A DNA stretch of 64,000 nucleotides, taken from positions 1,860,001 to 1,924,000 of the forward strand of contig NZ_JAIOAO010000001.1 in the NCBI RefSeq assembly GCF_021190955.1, written 5' to 3'. Source of the stretch: Parachryseolinea silvisoli (GTDB taxonomy: Bacteria; Bacteroidota; Bacteroidia; Cytophagales; Cyclobacteriaceae). The position numbers and the translations under genes are program-made. The notes beneath the pieces were generated by a model. It was given only the letters and a program-made list of their open reading frames with translations, was not told where the DNA came from and made no database searches. This document shows, piece after piece, positions 50,381 through 59,808 of the stretch (position 1 is its first letter; each line of letters starts with the position of its first letter).

Positions 50381-51817
50381 TTAATAGCCGTCGTTCTGTT
50401 TCCCTAACTTGGGATTACGATCCAACTCCTCTTGAGGAATCGGGTATCGTTTAAAATCTGGTAAATAGTTGGGCCTATTCGAAAAAACTTCATCCGCCTT
50501 GCCGGTGCGTTTGACATCAAGCCAACGATGGCCCCACTCGGTAAATAGTTCCCGAACTCTTTCATTGGCAACCTCTATAGTAAGCGAATCCAGTGTCAGC
50601 AACCCGTCGGATGAATCAAGCAAAGCGAGTCCTGCGCGCCCTCTCAATACATTTAAATCTTCGATGGCGCCATCGCGCTCGCTTAGATGAAGCCTGGCCT
50701 CAGACCGGATAAGATACTGCTCTGCAAGTCTAAAAACCATACCGTATTCAGACAACGGAACAGGAGGCATAGTAGCGACTCCTCCGAAGGGAATCTTATA
50801 TTTAAATGAATACCAGTATGATACACCTTCTTCCTCGATTTGACCGACCCAGTTGGACAACCTAGCGTCTTGCGCATCGAATTTTTGAATGATTTCAGGG
50901 TTCAACGCCAATGGTTGATTACTATAAATGGGTGCAGTTTGGAGAACAAGGAGATTACCCTCGTTGGTATTGATCGTCAATCCTTCGGGCATCAGTTGCC
51001 AAATCGCTTCATCGCTTTCACTTGTAAATACGAGATCTATTGACTCAACGCCGTACTGCGGATCTGAAATGATCGCCGATGAAAATTCCGACGCCTTCGA
51101 CCAATTCTCTAAGTACAAATACACGCGAGCCAAAAGCGCATCAGCAGTTGCCCTATTGGGCCTAACTCTGCCATCTGACACATAACTGTCACTTAGCAAC
51201 GACCTGCTAACCATTAGATCACTCACAATTTGATCATACACCTCGCTGACCGGACGCTTCGTGAGATCTGAATTTGCATCAGAGTCGATCGTTGTGACTA
51301 TTGGCACATCGCCAAAAAGATTAACAAGATAGAAGTGCGCAAAAGCGCGAATAAAGTACGCCTCGCCTGTAAGCTGCTGCTTTACCTCGGTAGTTAATGA
51401 AGTGGACGCTCCTAATCCTGTCAGGGCACTATTAGAAGAGTATATTGCATTGTACATCGAGGTCCACAGAGAAAGAACGAACGGGTTTGTCGAAACAATT
51501 TGAAACCTGTTAAAAACATCCAGGTCGTTATAATCAGCATAGCATCGAAACTCATCGGCTGACAAGCCAGCTAGTGAAGCAACGCTATTTATACTTCCAC
51601 TCGCGAAGTTTGCTGTATTCGAATACATAGACGCATAAATACCGGTAATCGCAGACGTAGCGGTCACGTCGTTGGAAAAAACTTTATCCTTTCCAATTAG
51701 CGACTTTGTCGGTTCAACATCGAACATACTGTCACATCCAAGTAACGAGTACGCCATTATAAAAACGACTAGATGGTATATATTATAATTTTCGATACTA
51801 CGAATATAAAAGCGCAT
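50381..51817 (-). CDS. RagB/SusD-type outer-membrane lipoprotein
   Basis: 478 aa with a lipobox LLGC (Cys28). It has SusD-type TPR-like helices and the typical closing (ELFTEWGHRWLDVKRTGKADEV...FKRYPIPQEELDRNPKL). SusD proteins sit on the outer face and deliver substrate to SusC. RagB members bind peptides. It is 11 nt after SusC and precedes M16. Confidence 0.9.
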   Translation of the reverse strand: MRFYIRSIENYNIYHLVVFIMAYSLLGCDSMFDVEPTKSLIGKDKVFSNDVTATSAITGIYASMYSNTANFASGSINSVASLAGLSADEFRCYADYNDLDVFNRFQIVSTNPFVLSLWTSMYNAIYSSNSALTGLGASTSLTTEVKQQLTGEAYFIRAFAHFYLVNLFGDVPIVTTIDSDANSDLTKRPVSEVYDQIVSDLMVSRSLLSDSYVSDGRVRPNRATADALLARVYLYLENWSKASEFSSAIISDPQYGVESIDLVFTSESDEAIWQLMPEGLTINTNEGNLLVLQTAPIYSNQPLALNPEIIQKFDAQDARLSNWVGQIEEEGVSYWYSFKYKIPFGGVATMPPVPLSEYGMVFRLAEQYLIRSEARLHLSERDGAIEDLNVLRGRAGLALLDSSDGLLTLDSLTIEVANERVRELFTEWGHRWLDVKRTGKADEVFSNRPNYLPDFKRYPIPQEELDRNPKLGKQNDGY

Positions 51818-51828
51818 ATGTTTGAGAT

Positions 51829-54800
51829 CTAAAAACGAACATTAAAACCGATTGAAATTATCCTCAGCGGAGGAAGTGCGACCTGTGTTTCGGGATCCAA
51901 TCCACCATATTTTGTGAAGGTCAAAAGATTTTGCCCCTGAAGATAAACCCTCGCCTGGCTGAAATATGTATCATCAAACCATCTTGCCGGCAAGTCATAA
52001 GAAATAGAAGCTGTTTTCAACCTAAGAAAACTTGCGTTTTCTATATTGCCATCACTACCGACAAAGAGAGCTCTTGCTATTTGTGCTTCAAAGCTTTGCG
52101 AGAATTTCTGATTTGGCGATACATTCCCTTCTTTCTCCCATCTATCCAATGCTTCTACCGGCATATTTAAGTTTCGGATACCAGCAGGACCTCCTGGCGC
52201 GTATCCGGCAAGAAATTGCCGTGAAAATTGAAATGTAAAAGATATTGAAAGAGATCCAAACCTTAGATCATTTGTTATTCCTCCGTAGAATATCCGATCA
52301 GTAGGATTGGAAAGTTTATAGTCTTCGTCGTTAAACTCCCCATCGTCGTTAAAATCTTTGACCGTGTAAAGGCCGGTAACAGGGTCAACGCCTGTATAGC
52401 TGTATAGTTCTTGCAGCGACAAAGATTCACCAACACGGTATTGTCTCGCGTAACTTGATTCCTTTAATCCCGGGAATGACAACAATCGGTTCCAGTTACG
52501 AGAAATATTAATTGATGTTGCCCAAGAAAACTTCGCAGTGCTTATCTGTCGTATTTGGATAATTGCCTCAACCCCGGAATTTTCGACTTCGGCATTAAAA
52601 TTTTTAAAAACTGATGAGAAACCGGTAATAGCAGGAAGCTTGTAATCTATCAACTGGCTGGACGACCGGTTTCTGTACCAATCAAATTCGAAAAATATCC
52701 GATCATCGAAAAGTCCGAGTTCCAATGCAGCCTCAAATTTGTTTGTTTTCTCCCACGAGAAATTAGGATTGAACAACGAAGTGGGAACAAGTGTCACACT
52801 ATTTTGATAGCGATATTGTGATATATTGTAGAGATCGAGGTAGCGATAATCACCAATCTGGTCATTTCCGGTAGTGCCAAAGTTTGCCCGAATTTTGCCA
52901 AGACTAAGAATCGATTTATCGTTGATAAAGGACTCATTGCTAAAAATCCAGGCAAGGCCAACGGCACCAAAATTGCCCCACCTCCTGCCCGGACCAAATC
53001 TTGATGATCCATCCCGGCGGCCGGTGAAAGTAGCAATATATCTTTCTTTCCAATTGTATGTTAACCGAAAATAGCCAGACCCAAACTTCACCCTATTACT
53101 ATTGTCTGCATTAACGGAGGTATACTGAGCGGCTTGGAGGCCATCCAATAGAACATCGGATGTATATCCAAACGCATAAATAGATGTGTAATCACTCAGA
53201 GTCTCCTGCCATGTCCCTCCAAGTAAAACGCTAATGTGGTGCCCGTCAAAATCAGCGTTGTAGTCAAATTGCGGCTCAACAATCCACGACCGGCGTCTTG
53301 TGGTTCCGAATGTTGCCGCGCCGGTTACGTCACCATTAATATTTGTTGGTGGCTGAGCTGCGATAGGCTGACGAATTATTTCAGAAGCGTTTAGGTCAGT
53401 GTAACCTAAGTTGGTTTTAAATGACAACCCACGCACTATATCGTAACTCAAATTGAAATTTGATATGAAATTGCCTTGGTCCAATTTTGTCGTGTTTTGC
53501 AATGCCGCTAAAGGGTTATCAAAAGAACTTCGAGGCGCCCCAAACGCTTCAATTATCTGCCAATTAAGCGATCCATCGGGCCTATATAACTCAGGAGCAT
53601 TTGGAGGTAATGTCAATGCCTGGGTGATAAATTGACTACTTTCGAATGTTTTATTTTTATTCAGCCCATAGTTGATTGACACCGATCCACGAAAACGGCC
53701 GTTTGCTGATCTATGATTTAAACTTAGATTTCCACTCAACAATGTTGAACCAAAATCATCTGAGTAAACTGATGTTTCTTTATGAAAGCTACCTGCAAGA
53801 CGAAATGACGTGGTTGCGCTCCCGCTGGAAAAGCCAACTTGGACGTCATGTATTTTGGCGGTACCCCCCAGCAATTCTTTTTGCCAATTCGTATTTCTTG
53901 TGGAATCCCATGTACCGTTAACGTCATATTCATACCATGCAGGTTCTGGTATACCATCGTTACGGAGGGCTTCGCGTCTCATGGCTAAATATTGCTTCGT
54001 ATTAAGCACGTCGATCCGATTTGCGATTTGACCGACACCGGAATAGTAGCCCAGATCCACGCTACCTTTATCGGCAATTTTCCCTTGCTTTGTAGTAATT
54101 AAAATTACACCGTTCGCACCGCGAGAACCATAGATGGCCGTCGCGTCGGCATCTTTTAAAATTTGAATGCTTTCGATGTTTGCAGGGCTAATTGAACTTA
54201 ATGGGTCATATCCAAAAAATACAGTTGACGTTGTTTGAGAGCCCGACCGGACCGGACTAGGATCGATGGGTACGCCATCTATGACATAAAGCGGACTATT
54301 CGCAACTTCTCCTTGTGAGTTATTCCTGAGGCTATTTCTTCCTCGAATCTGGATACGGACCGAACTACCGGGCACCCCGGTCGTTGGTGTAATGTCTAGC
54401 CCTGGAACTTTTGCCTGAAGTGCTAATAGCGGACTAGTTACAGGTTGCCTTTCTATTTCTTCTGAGCCAACCTTGACGATTGAGCCCGTTTTCAATCGCT
54501 CTGTGGTTGAATAATATCCAACAACGTCTACAGCATCCAACGTCGTTATATCAGATTCCATCTGCACCGACAGATCCGTTTTTCCGTTTAGCGCGAGTTC
54601 TATTGTCCTAAATCCTATAAAGGAAAAAATCAGGGCATCCTTGCCTTCAGGCACTTCAATGGCAAATGCCCCTTGTCCATCAGTACTCGTACCAATTGTG
54701 GTCCCCTTGACAACTACGTTCACACCAGGCATTGGTGAGCCTTCACTGTCAATCACCCGCCCTTCTACGGGAACAAATGAGTATGGCGTCTTAAGTTCAA

Positions 54801-55191
54801 CTTGACTCTGCTGTACACCGGGAACTTCAAAGACAATTATATTCTTTCCGGATTCTCGGTAGGCCAATTGTGAACCATCTAACACGCTATGGAGTAATGC
54901 GCTTACACTTTGCCTCCCGCCATCCACGGATACATCCCCATACTTGGCGACTAATTCTACAGGAAAAACAAACATAAAACCTGTCTCATTTTCCAACATC
55001 GAAAAGACAGATTGAAGGGGCACATGTTGTGCTTTGATATTCACAAATGTGTTTTCAGTAGACTGGCCGTGAACGGGATTTGCTTTCAGCATCGGCATGC
55101 CTAGGAAAGCGAGTAGTATTAGATATACAGCTAAAACACGCATAATAAAATAAAGCCTTGCTAGCCCTTTATATGTAAAGTTCTGCTTCAT
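51829..55191 (-). CDS. SusC/RagA-type TonB-dependent receptor with STN domain
   Basis: 1120 aa: signal peptide, an STN domain (about 50-112, VPLQSVFSMLENETGFMFVF), a carboxypeptidase-D-like domain (about 130-215, VEGRVIDSEGSPMPGVNVVVKGT), the TonB plug (about 225-350, with GSVRIQIRGRNS and a DADATAIYGSRGANGVI segment) and a 22-strand barrel ending in NVRF. STN domains pass signals through FecR-type anti-sigma factors, yet no ECF/FecR pair is adjacent. It is the first gene of the SusC-SusD-M16 operon. Confidence 0.92.
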   Translation of the reverse strand: MKQNFTYKGLARLYFIMRVLAVYLILLAFLGMPMLKANPVHGQSTENTFVNIKAQHVPLQSVFSMLENETGFMFVFPVELVAKYGDVSVDGGRQSVSALLHSVLDGSQLAYRESGKNIIVFEVPGVQQSQVELKTPYSFVPVEGRVIDSEGSPMPGVNVVVKGTTIGTSTDGQGAFAIEVPEGKDALIFSFIGFRTIELALNGKTDLSVQMESDITTLDAVDVVGYYSTTERLKTGSIVKVGSEEIERQPVTSPLLALQAKVPGLDITPTTGVPGSSVRIQIRGRNSLRNNSQGEVANSPLYVIDGVPIDPSPVRSGSQTTSTVFFGYDPLSSISPANIESIQILKDADATAIYGSRGANGVILITTKQGKIADKGSVDLGYYSGVGQIANRIDVLNTKQYLAMRREALRNDGIPEPAWYEYDVNGTWDSTRNTNWQKELLGGTAKIHDVQVGFSSGSATTSFRLAGSFHKETSVYSDDFGSTLLSGNLSLNHRSANGRFRGSVSINYGLNKNKTFESSQFITQALTLPPNAPELYRPDGSLNWQIIEAFGAPRSSFDNPLAALQNTTKLDQGNFISNFNLSYDIVRGLSFKTNLGYTDLNASEIIRQPIAAQPPTNINGDVTGAATFGTTRRRSWIVEPQFDYNADFDGHHISVLLGGTWQETLSDYTSIYAFGYTSDVLLDGLQAAQYTSVNADNSNRVKFGSGYFRLTYNWKERYIATFTGRRDGSSRFGPGRRWGNFGAVGLAWIFSNESFINDKSILSLGKIRANFGTTGNDQIGDYRYLDLYNISQYRYQNSVTLVPTSLFNPNFSWEKTNKFEAALELGLFDDRIFFEFDWYRNRSSSQLIDYKLPAITGFSSVFKNFNAEVENSGVEAIIQIRQISTAKFSWATSINISRNWNRLLSFPGLKESSYARQYRVGESLSLQELYSYTGVDPVTGLYTVKDFNDDGEFNDEDYKLSNPTDRIFYGGITNDLRFGSLSISFTFQFSRQFLAGYAPGGPAGIRNLNMPVEALDRWEKEGNVSPNQKFSQSFEAQIARALFVGSDGNIENASFLRLKTASISYDLPARWFDDTYFSQARVYLQGQNLLTFTKYGGLDPETQVALPPLRIISIGFNVRF

Positions 55192-55275
55192 AGAGGTTGG
55201 ATAGATTGTTAATTTCTTGAGCAGTGCTGCAACACCGCTTTTCTCAAAAAAGACGCAACTCAGTGGCCATGCGTA

Positions 55276-55347
55276 TTAGCCACCGTAGCTAACAGGCGGT
55301 GGGATGTCAAGGCAAGAAAAGTCGGGACACAAGGTAGAATTGTCCAT
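55276..55347 (-). CDS. possible 23-aa Cys-containing small peptide ahead of SusC
   Basis: ATG 55347 to TAA 55276, with an in-frame stop upstream, on the same strand as and 84 nt before SusC. It has a Cys-x4-Cys pair (Cys7, Cys12), a Pro-Pro-Pro stretch and a C-terminal Gly-Gly. It is too short for statistical support. It may be a leader ORF or a RiPP-like precursor. Confidence 0.35.
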   Translation of the reverse strand: MDNSTLCPDFSCLDIPPPVSYGG

Positions 55348-55821
55348 AGGTATAGGATTAGGTGTTAGGTGCTAAAACAGGTAGGCACAACGGAGTGACC
55401 GGCTACTGCCGGTCATGAGCGTGTGTAAAGGTTTTATGAGTATGGCCAGCACGTTGGACGGCCAGAGTTAAATGTTGTCTTTCGGGAAAGAGGCAGACGA
55501 CGACCACGTGAGGCATTTTCCAACTACACATACGTTCAGAATTTTTGACGCTTATCTAGAATGATTCTCAAACTTACCGTGCGATTTAGTCACTTTGACG
55601 AAATTTAATGCGGTAAACTACTTATAAGAGTCAAATCGACCTTTTGGGTATAAGGATTTGATGACGTTTTTGTTGAACAAAATTTTACAAAACCCGTAGT
55701 AAAGCTAATTTGATTAAGGGGCCGCGGCTGGACTACCTACATCGTTCTACCTAACAGGCAACAGGAAAGCCTCTCTGTAAGGCTATTGAGAGAAAAAAGA
55801 CCGAATGCTTGGGAATCTGGG
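55348..55821. other. intergenic region upstream of the receptor operon
   Basis: It holds AT-rich sequence and, on the minus strand, TAAGTTTG (55576-55569), which matches the Bacteroidota -7 element TAnnTTTG. No good -33 TTG lies at the usual distance, so promoter status is uncertain. Apart from the 23-aa ORF I see no gene. Confidence 0.35.
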
Positions 55822-56049
55822 CTACCGGTCGGGGTTCGTCTTCCCCAGAAAGTTAGCCAGGCGGCTTTTTTCCCGGGCGAATATTTGCTGCAGGGCTTCA
55901 TGTTGGCGTAACAATGCCTGGTGCTCCTGTTGCAGGGCGGCAAACCGTTGGGTTTGCGCCTGGTTGTCGGAGACAATGATTTGCTTCTGCTGGAGCAGCT
56001 CGTCGCTACGGTGCTCGGCTTTCACTATTTTCTGCTGCAAATTGGGCAT
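55822..56049 (-). CDS. small coiled-coil protein, 75 aa
   Basis: Heptad-like Leu/Gln/Glu/Arg repeats throughout (LQQKIVKAEHRSDELLQQKQI, LLRQHEALQQI). No signal or domain. The overlapping frame at 55737-55976 is a shadow. It could be the remnant of an element's accessory protein or a real small protein. Confidence 0.3.
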   Translation of the reverse strand: MPNLQQKIVKAEHRSDELLQQKQIIVSDNQAQTQRFAALQQEHQALLRQHEALQQIFAREKSRLANFLGKTNPDR

Positions 56050-56231
56050 ACTTAAGGGCCTAAAAAAATATGCCCGGGTGGCCTCTCCGACATCTTCATC
56101 GGCTATCCTTTGGCCATTTGGATACTTCGGTTAATCGGGCAGGGTAATTTTATCCAGTCATGACGGGAAACGCTGCGGCACGCAACGACTCCGGGTAAAC
56201 ATGACCAACTATTAAAAAAACACCGCTACCG

Positions 56232-56462
56232 ATGGCAGCTCATAGCCTCATTCAGATCTTCTTGCCGTTGTACGACAATGAGGGAAATCCATTTCCACAA
56301 ACCGACTATAAAAGTCTTCAGACCTTGCTAACGGACAAATTCAACGGTGTTACTGTCTATCAGCGCGCGCCTGTGAAAGGTCTATGGAAAGAAGACAACG
56401 AGCGGACTGTCCGGGATGACCTGGTGATAATGTTGCGAATATACTCGCGTGGCTTATACTAG
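56232..56462 (+). pseudogene. conserved small protein, probably truncated at the C-terminus
   Basis: 76 aa. IQIFLPLYDNEGNPFP, LTDKFNGVTVYQRAPVKGLWK and VRDDLVI match a widespread short bacterial family of unknown function. After VRDDLVI the family goes on with an EVM-type strand, but here the frame reads MLRIYSRGLY and stops, which points to a frameshift or small indel near 56430. Confidence 0.55.
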
Positions 56463-56509
56463 CGAGCTGCTGCCTACTAGCGGGTGGCTGTTCTAGCTAT
56501 GCGGTCCAT

Positions 56510-57097
56510 CTAGATACGTTCACTACGCACCAAGCTTTCGATGCATGCCGCAATTGATTTTGCGAGAATTGCCGGATCTTCCACCGCCACCGGATGATCC
56601 GCAGCGATAGACGCGTCTGGCATGCCCGTCGCAGGACTGGACTGCGGTGCCTGAACAAATACCCGTCCACCATGGCGATGAATATGTTGAACCCCGACCG
56701 AGCCATCATTCCCGCCGCCGGACAAGACAACTGCTACCGCCCTTTCACCCATATCCCGCGCCAGCGATTCGAAGAAAGTGTCCACCGCCTTGTTAACCGG
56801 CGTGTTAGCCCGGGGCTCCAGAAACAGTCGACCATCCCAAACGGTCACCTCGGAATTTTCCGGCATCACGTAGATCCGCCCGGGCTGAAGCTGTTCCCCA
56901 TGTTTTACCAGCGACACCGGCATCGACGTATACCCGCTCAAGATGGTGTGCAAGTTCGTTTTGTAATCCCGGGTTAGGTGCGTAACGATTACAAACGCCG
57001 CATTTATATTCGCTGGCATATTCTTTAGAAACTCCTTGAGTGCAGCTTGTCCGCCAGCAGACGCGCCAATTCCAACCACGAAAAAGGAATTTTTCAT
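56510..57097 (-). CDS. CheB-type methylesterase domain protein, stand-alone
   Basis: 195 aa from ATG 57097 (ATG 57112 also possible). It has only the catalytic domain: Ser13 in GASAGG, His40 in VTHL and Asp131 in GGNDGS, which is a complete triad. There is no N-terminal receiver domain, and no CheR, CheA or receptor gene nearby. Such orphan CheB proteins in Bacteroidota may act on other methyl esters or in signalling hybrids. Confidence 0.85.
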   Translation of the reverse strand: MKNSFFVVGIGASAGGQAALKEFLKNMPANINAAFVIVTHLTRDYKTNLHTILSGYTSMPVSLVKHGEQLQPGRIYVMPENSEVTVWDGRLFLEPRANTPVNKAVDTFFESLARDMGERAVAVVLSGGGNDGSVGVQHIHRHGGRVFVQAPQSSPATGMPDASIAADHPVAVEDPAILAKSIAACIESLVRSERI

Positions 57098-57251
57098 ATC
57101 GTTCACTGTCATGGCGATCATTGCGCGAAAAAATCGGGCCAGGAGGCATTGAAATAGCCGGCGATTGTTCACGCTGTAAATCGAAACTGCTCACGAGAAC
57201 TTATGAAAATAGCCTGCGATTGTTGATTTTGCCGTTCGTTAACACGTTCTT

Positions 57252-58268
57252 ATGCTAAAAACTATCAAAAATGTACTACCCGGCTTCGCGCGAAGGTCTT
57301 CCCTGTGCCTGTTCACGGGAGTATTGCTCTTTGCGTCGTGCAACGACGATGGAGGAGAAAGTGCCGACGGCGATACCGAGTTCAAGCAGCGGATGCGGGA
57401 CTTTGTCATCGGAATAAGCGAATACGCCAAAGCGACAGATCCGACCTTTGCTATTATCCCGCAGAACGGAATTGAACTGGTCAGCAGCAATGCGGATGGA
57501 TCGGGGCAACCCCATACTGCTTACCTAAATGCTATTGATGCCAACGGACAGGAGGATCTGCTGTATGGTTATGATAATGATGATCAGAAGACGTCCACTG
57601 AAGTGCAGGCTTACCTGAAGGAGTTTCTGGATATTTCAAAAAATGCGGGCAATATGATCTTTGTAACCGACTATTGCTCGACGACTTCAAAAATGGAAGA
57701 CTCGTATCTCGAAAATAAAAATTCGGGTTACGTATCGTTTGCAGCCAGCCAGCGTGAGCTGAATATCATCCCGGGATTCCCAAATCCGATCCACCAGGAA
57801 AACAATACCGTTGTAACCACTTTAACAAACGTGAAAAATTTCCTATACCTGATTAATCCTGATGGATTCGCTACGAAAACTGATTTTATCAATGCAGTAA
57901 CCGCTACCAACTATGATCTGCTGATCATGGACTTGTTTTTTACCGACGGCTCAACCTTTACGGCATCTGAAATAAATGAATTAAAGAACAAGGCCAACGG
58001 CGGAAAAAGATTGGTGATCTCGTATATGTCCATTGGTGAAAGTGAAGATTACCGGTATTACTGGCAAGCAAGCTGGAACACAGCGAAGCCAGCATGGATG
58101 GATGCTGAAAATCCGGACTGGCCGGGAAATTTTAAAGTAAAGTACTGGCATGCGGAATGGCAAAGTATCATTTATGGGAACGATGAGTCCTATTTAAAGA
58201 AAATACTGAACGCGGGTTTCGATGGGGTGTATTTGGATATAATCGATGCTTTTGAATTTTATGAATAG
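57252..58268 (+). CDS. GH114/TM1410-type glycoside-hydrolase-like lipoprotein
   Basis: 338 aa with a lipoprotein signal ending LLFASC (Cys30). The barrel motifs of the MJ1477/TM1410 and endo-alpha-1,4-polygalactosaminidase group are seen: YDLLIMDLFF (about 218-227), ISYMSIGESEDYRYYW (about 256-271) and a late GVYLDIIDAF (about 325-334) with the acidic residue that these enzymes use. It ends 5 residues after this, so the barrel is complete but has no extra domain. The substrate could be an amino-sugar exopolysaccharide. Monocistronic. Confidence 0.8.
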   Translation: MLKTIKNVLPGFARRSSLCLFTGVLLFASCNDDGGESADGDTEFKQRMRDFVIGISEYAKATDPTFAIIPQNGIELVSSNADGSGQPHTAYLNAIDANGQEDLLYGYDNDDQKTSTEVQAYLKEFLDISKNAGNMIFVTDYCSTTSKMEDSYLENKNSGYVSFAASQRELNIIPGFPNPIHQENNTVVTTLTNVKNFLYLINPDGFATKTDFINAVTATNYDLLIMDLFFTDGSTFTASEINELKNKANGGKRLVISYMSIGESEDYRYYWQASWNTAKPAWMDAENPDWPGNFKVKYWHAEWQSIIYGNDESYLKKILNAGFDGVYLDIIDAFEFYE

Positions 58269-58271
58269 CGT

Positions 58272-58290
58272 CAGCCCGAATCTTGGGCTG
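58272..58290. other. short hairpin after the GH114-like gene
   Basis: CAGCCC (58272-58277) pairs with GGGCTG (58285-58290). No T-run follows. It may be a weak terminator between convergent genes. Confidence 0.35.
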
Positions 58291-58408
58291 GCCCAGCGTC
58301 GAGTTTATCCGTTCGCGTATCGAAAAAATTCACAATCCTACCCTGCCGAATTTTCGTCAGACGATAACATCCTTTTGCTAATCGCTCACTTGAAAGTGAA
58401 ACTTGATA

Positions 58409-59629
58409 TTAGGGATTATTCTCCACGTGGGCGATGGTCTTAGCAGCGGAGAATCCGTGTATTAGAATAGAGCATAACACAATAAAGGACACGACACACC
58501 ACAACTCTGCGGCATTTTCAAAAGTCGCTTCGTTTAACGCGAATGAAAGATAAAACAATGAGCCGACGCCCTTAATTCCGAAGAAGCTTATCATTGCCTT
58601 CTCCGTCCCGGGCAGCTTCGTACGCATGACGGAAAAATACGCGCACAAGGGTCTTACGATAAGGATGGACACCAGTCCGAACAACGCTAACGGCCAACTA
58701 AGAATGGATAAAATACCATACGCAATACTGCCACCAAATAAGATCAACACGATTGCCACCAGGATCCGCTCGATCTGATCCGAAAAAGCGTGTAACTTCT
58801 TATGATACTGGTGATGCATCTCAAAGTTGCGAAGCGTCACGGCGCAAACGAACACCGCTAAAAATCCATATCCATGGAGCAGTTCCGTAACGCCATATAC
58901 AAGCAACGTCGCAGAAAGGGCCACGAAACCATCGGCCGGTGTAGTAAGACTTGTCTTCTTCGGCAAATGGAATAACAAGTACGCCAGCGCTTTTCCAATC
59001 AAAAAACCACTGACAAGACCGACGCCTAACTTAACAACGATGTCCATCACGACCCAATGAGTGAGTGTGTAAGCATCAAAGGTCGAGGCCGTCAAGGCTA
59101 TTGCCAACCAGGTGAAAGGAAACGCCATACTGTCGTTCAGGCCGCCCTCCGCCGTCAGCGCAAAACGCACATTACTTCTCGCTTTTTCTAACGGCGGGCC
59201 AACTTGAACGTCCGACGCAAGCACGGGGTCTGTCGGCGCCAGCGCAGCGCCCAGCAGTATGGCCGAGGGAATGCTGAAGCCCAACCAAAAGTAGCCGAGC
59301 AAAGCCGTAATCAAAATACTCAACAACATCGTTATACTGACCAGTCGTAGTGGGATAGACCAGTCCTTAAAGGAAAATCGCTCATCAATCTTCAAGCCGG
59401 TGCCCATCAAGGAAACCAGCACCACCAATTCCGTGAGTCGTAACGTGATATTGACCTGCTTGGTGGGATTGGGCTCGGGCAACGACCGGACAAAAGTATA
59501 AAGCACAAAGCCCAGGACAACGTACAGCACAGCATACGAAATCTTTAATTTTTGGGTGATTGCCGGCATCCAGGCCATAGCAAGTGCCGCAGCACCCACG
59601 ATGGCAAGAATAACGATGTAGTTATCCAT
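58409..59629 (-). CDS. sodium/proton antiporter, CPA1 NhaP type
   Basis: 406 aa with about 12 membrane segments. The core has the APTDPVLASD and GGLNDSMAFP segments of the NhaP/NhaK-type exchangers, with Asp residues that carry the cation. It is about the usual length without a long cytosolic tail. It would export Na+ or K+ in exchange for protons. Monocistronic and convergent with the GH114-like gene. Confidence 0.87.
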   Translation of the reverse strand: MDNYIVILAIVGAAALAMAWMPAITQKLKISYAVLYVVLGFVLYTFVRSLPEPNPTKQVNITLRLTELVVLVSLMGTGLKIDERFSFKDWSIPLRLVSITMLLSILITALLGYFWLGFSIPSAILLGAALAPTDPVLASDVQVGPPLEKARSNVRFALTAEGGLNDSMAFPFTWLAIALTASTFDAYTLTHWVVMDIVVKLGVGLVSGFLIGKALAYLLFHLPKKTSLTTPADGFVALSATLLVYGVTELLHGYGFLAVFVCAVTLRNFEMHHQYHKKLHAFSDQIERILVAIVLILFGGSIAYGILSILSWPLALFGLVSILIVRPLCAYFSVMRTKLPGTEKAMISFFGIKGVGSLFYLSFALNEATFENAAELWCVVSFIVLCSILIHGFSAAKTIAHVENNP

Positions 59630-59808
59630 CGATGCCTACCCTAAAAATATAATGCCACGAAACCGTTCGCGTTTACTTGCTGTTTTGACTTCGACACATT
59701 CATTGCTGGAACGATCTTTTAACGGGTAACCTCGTGAAATCAGGCAACCCTGCCTGGTCGGTTGCCAGCTACTACGGTTGGTTATTATGTGTTCCTCAAT
59801 CACCAGCT

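Noticed and set aside
55569-55576. Promoter of the SusC operon at TAAGTTTG
   Set aside because: The -7 match is exact, but no -33 TTG lies at the usual spacing, so it is only mentioned in the intergenic entry.
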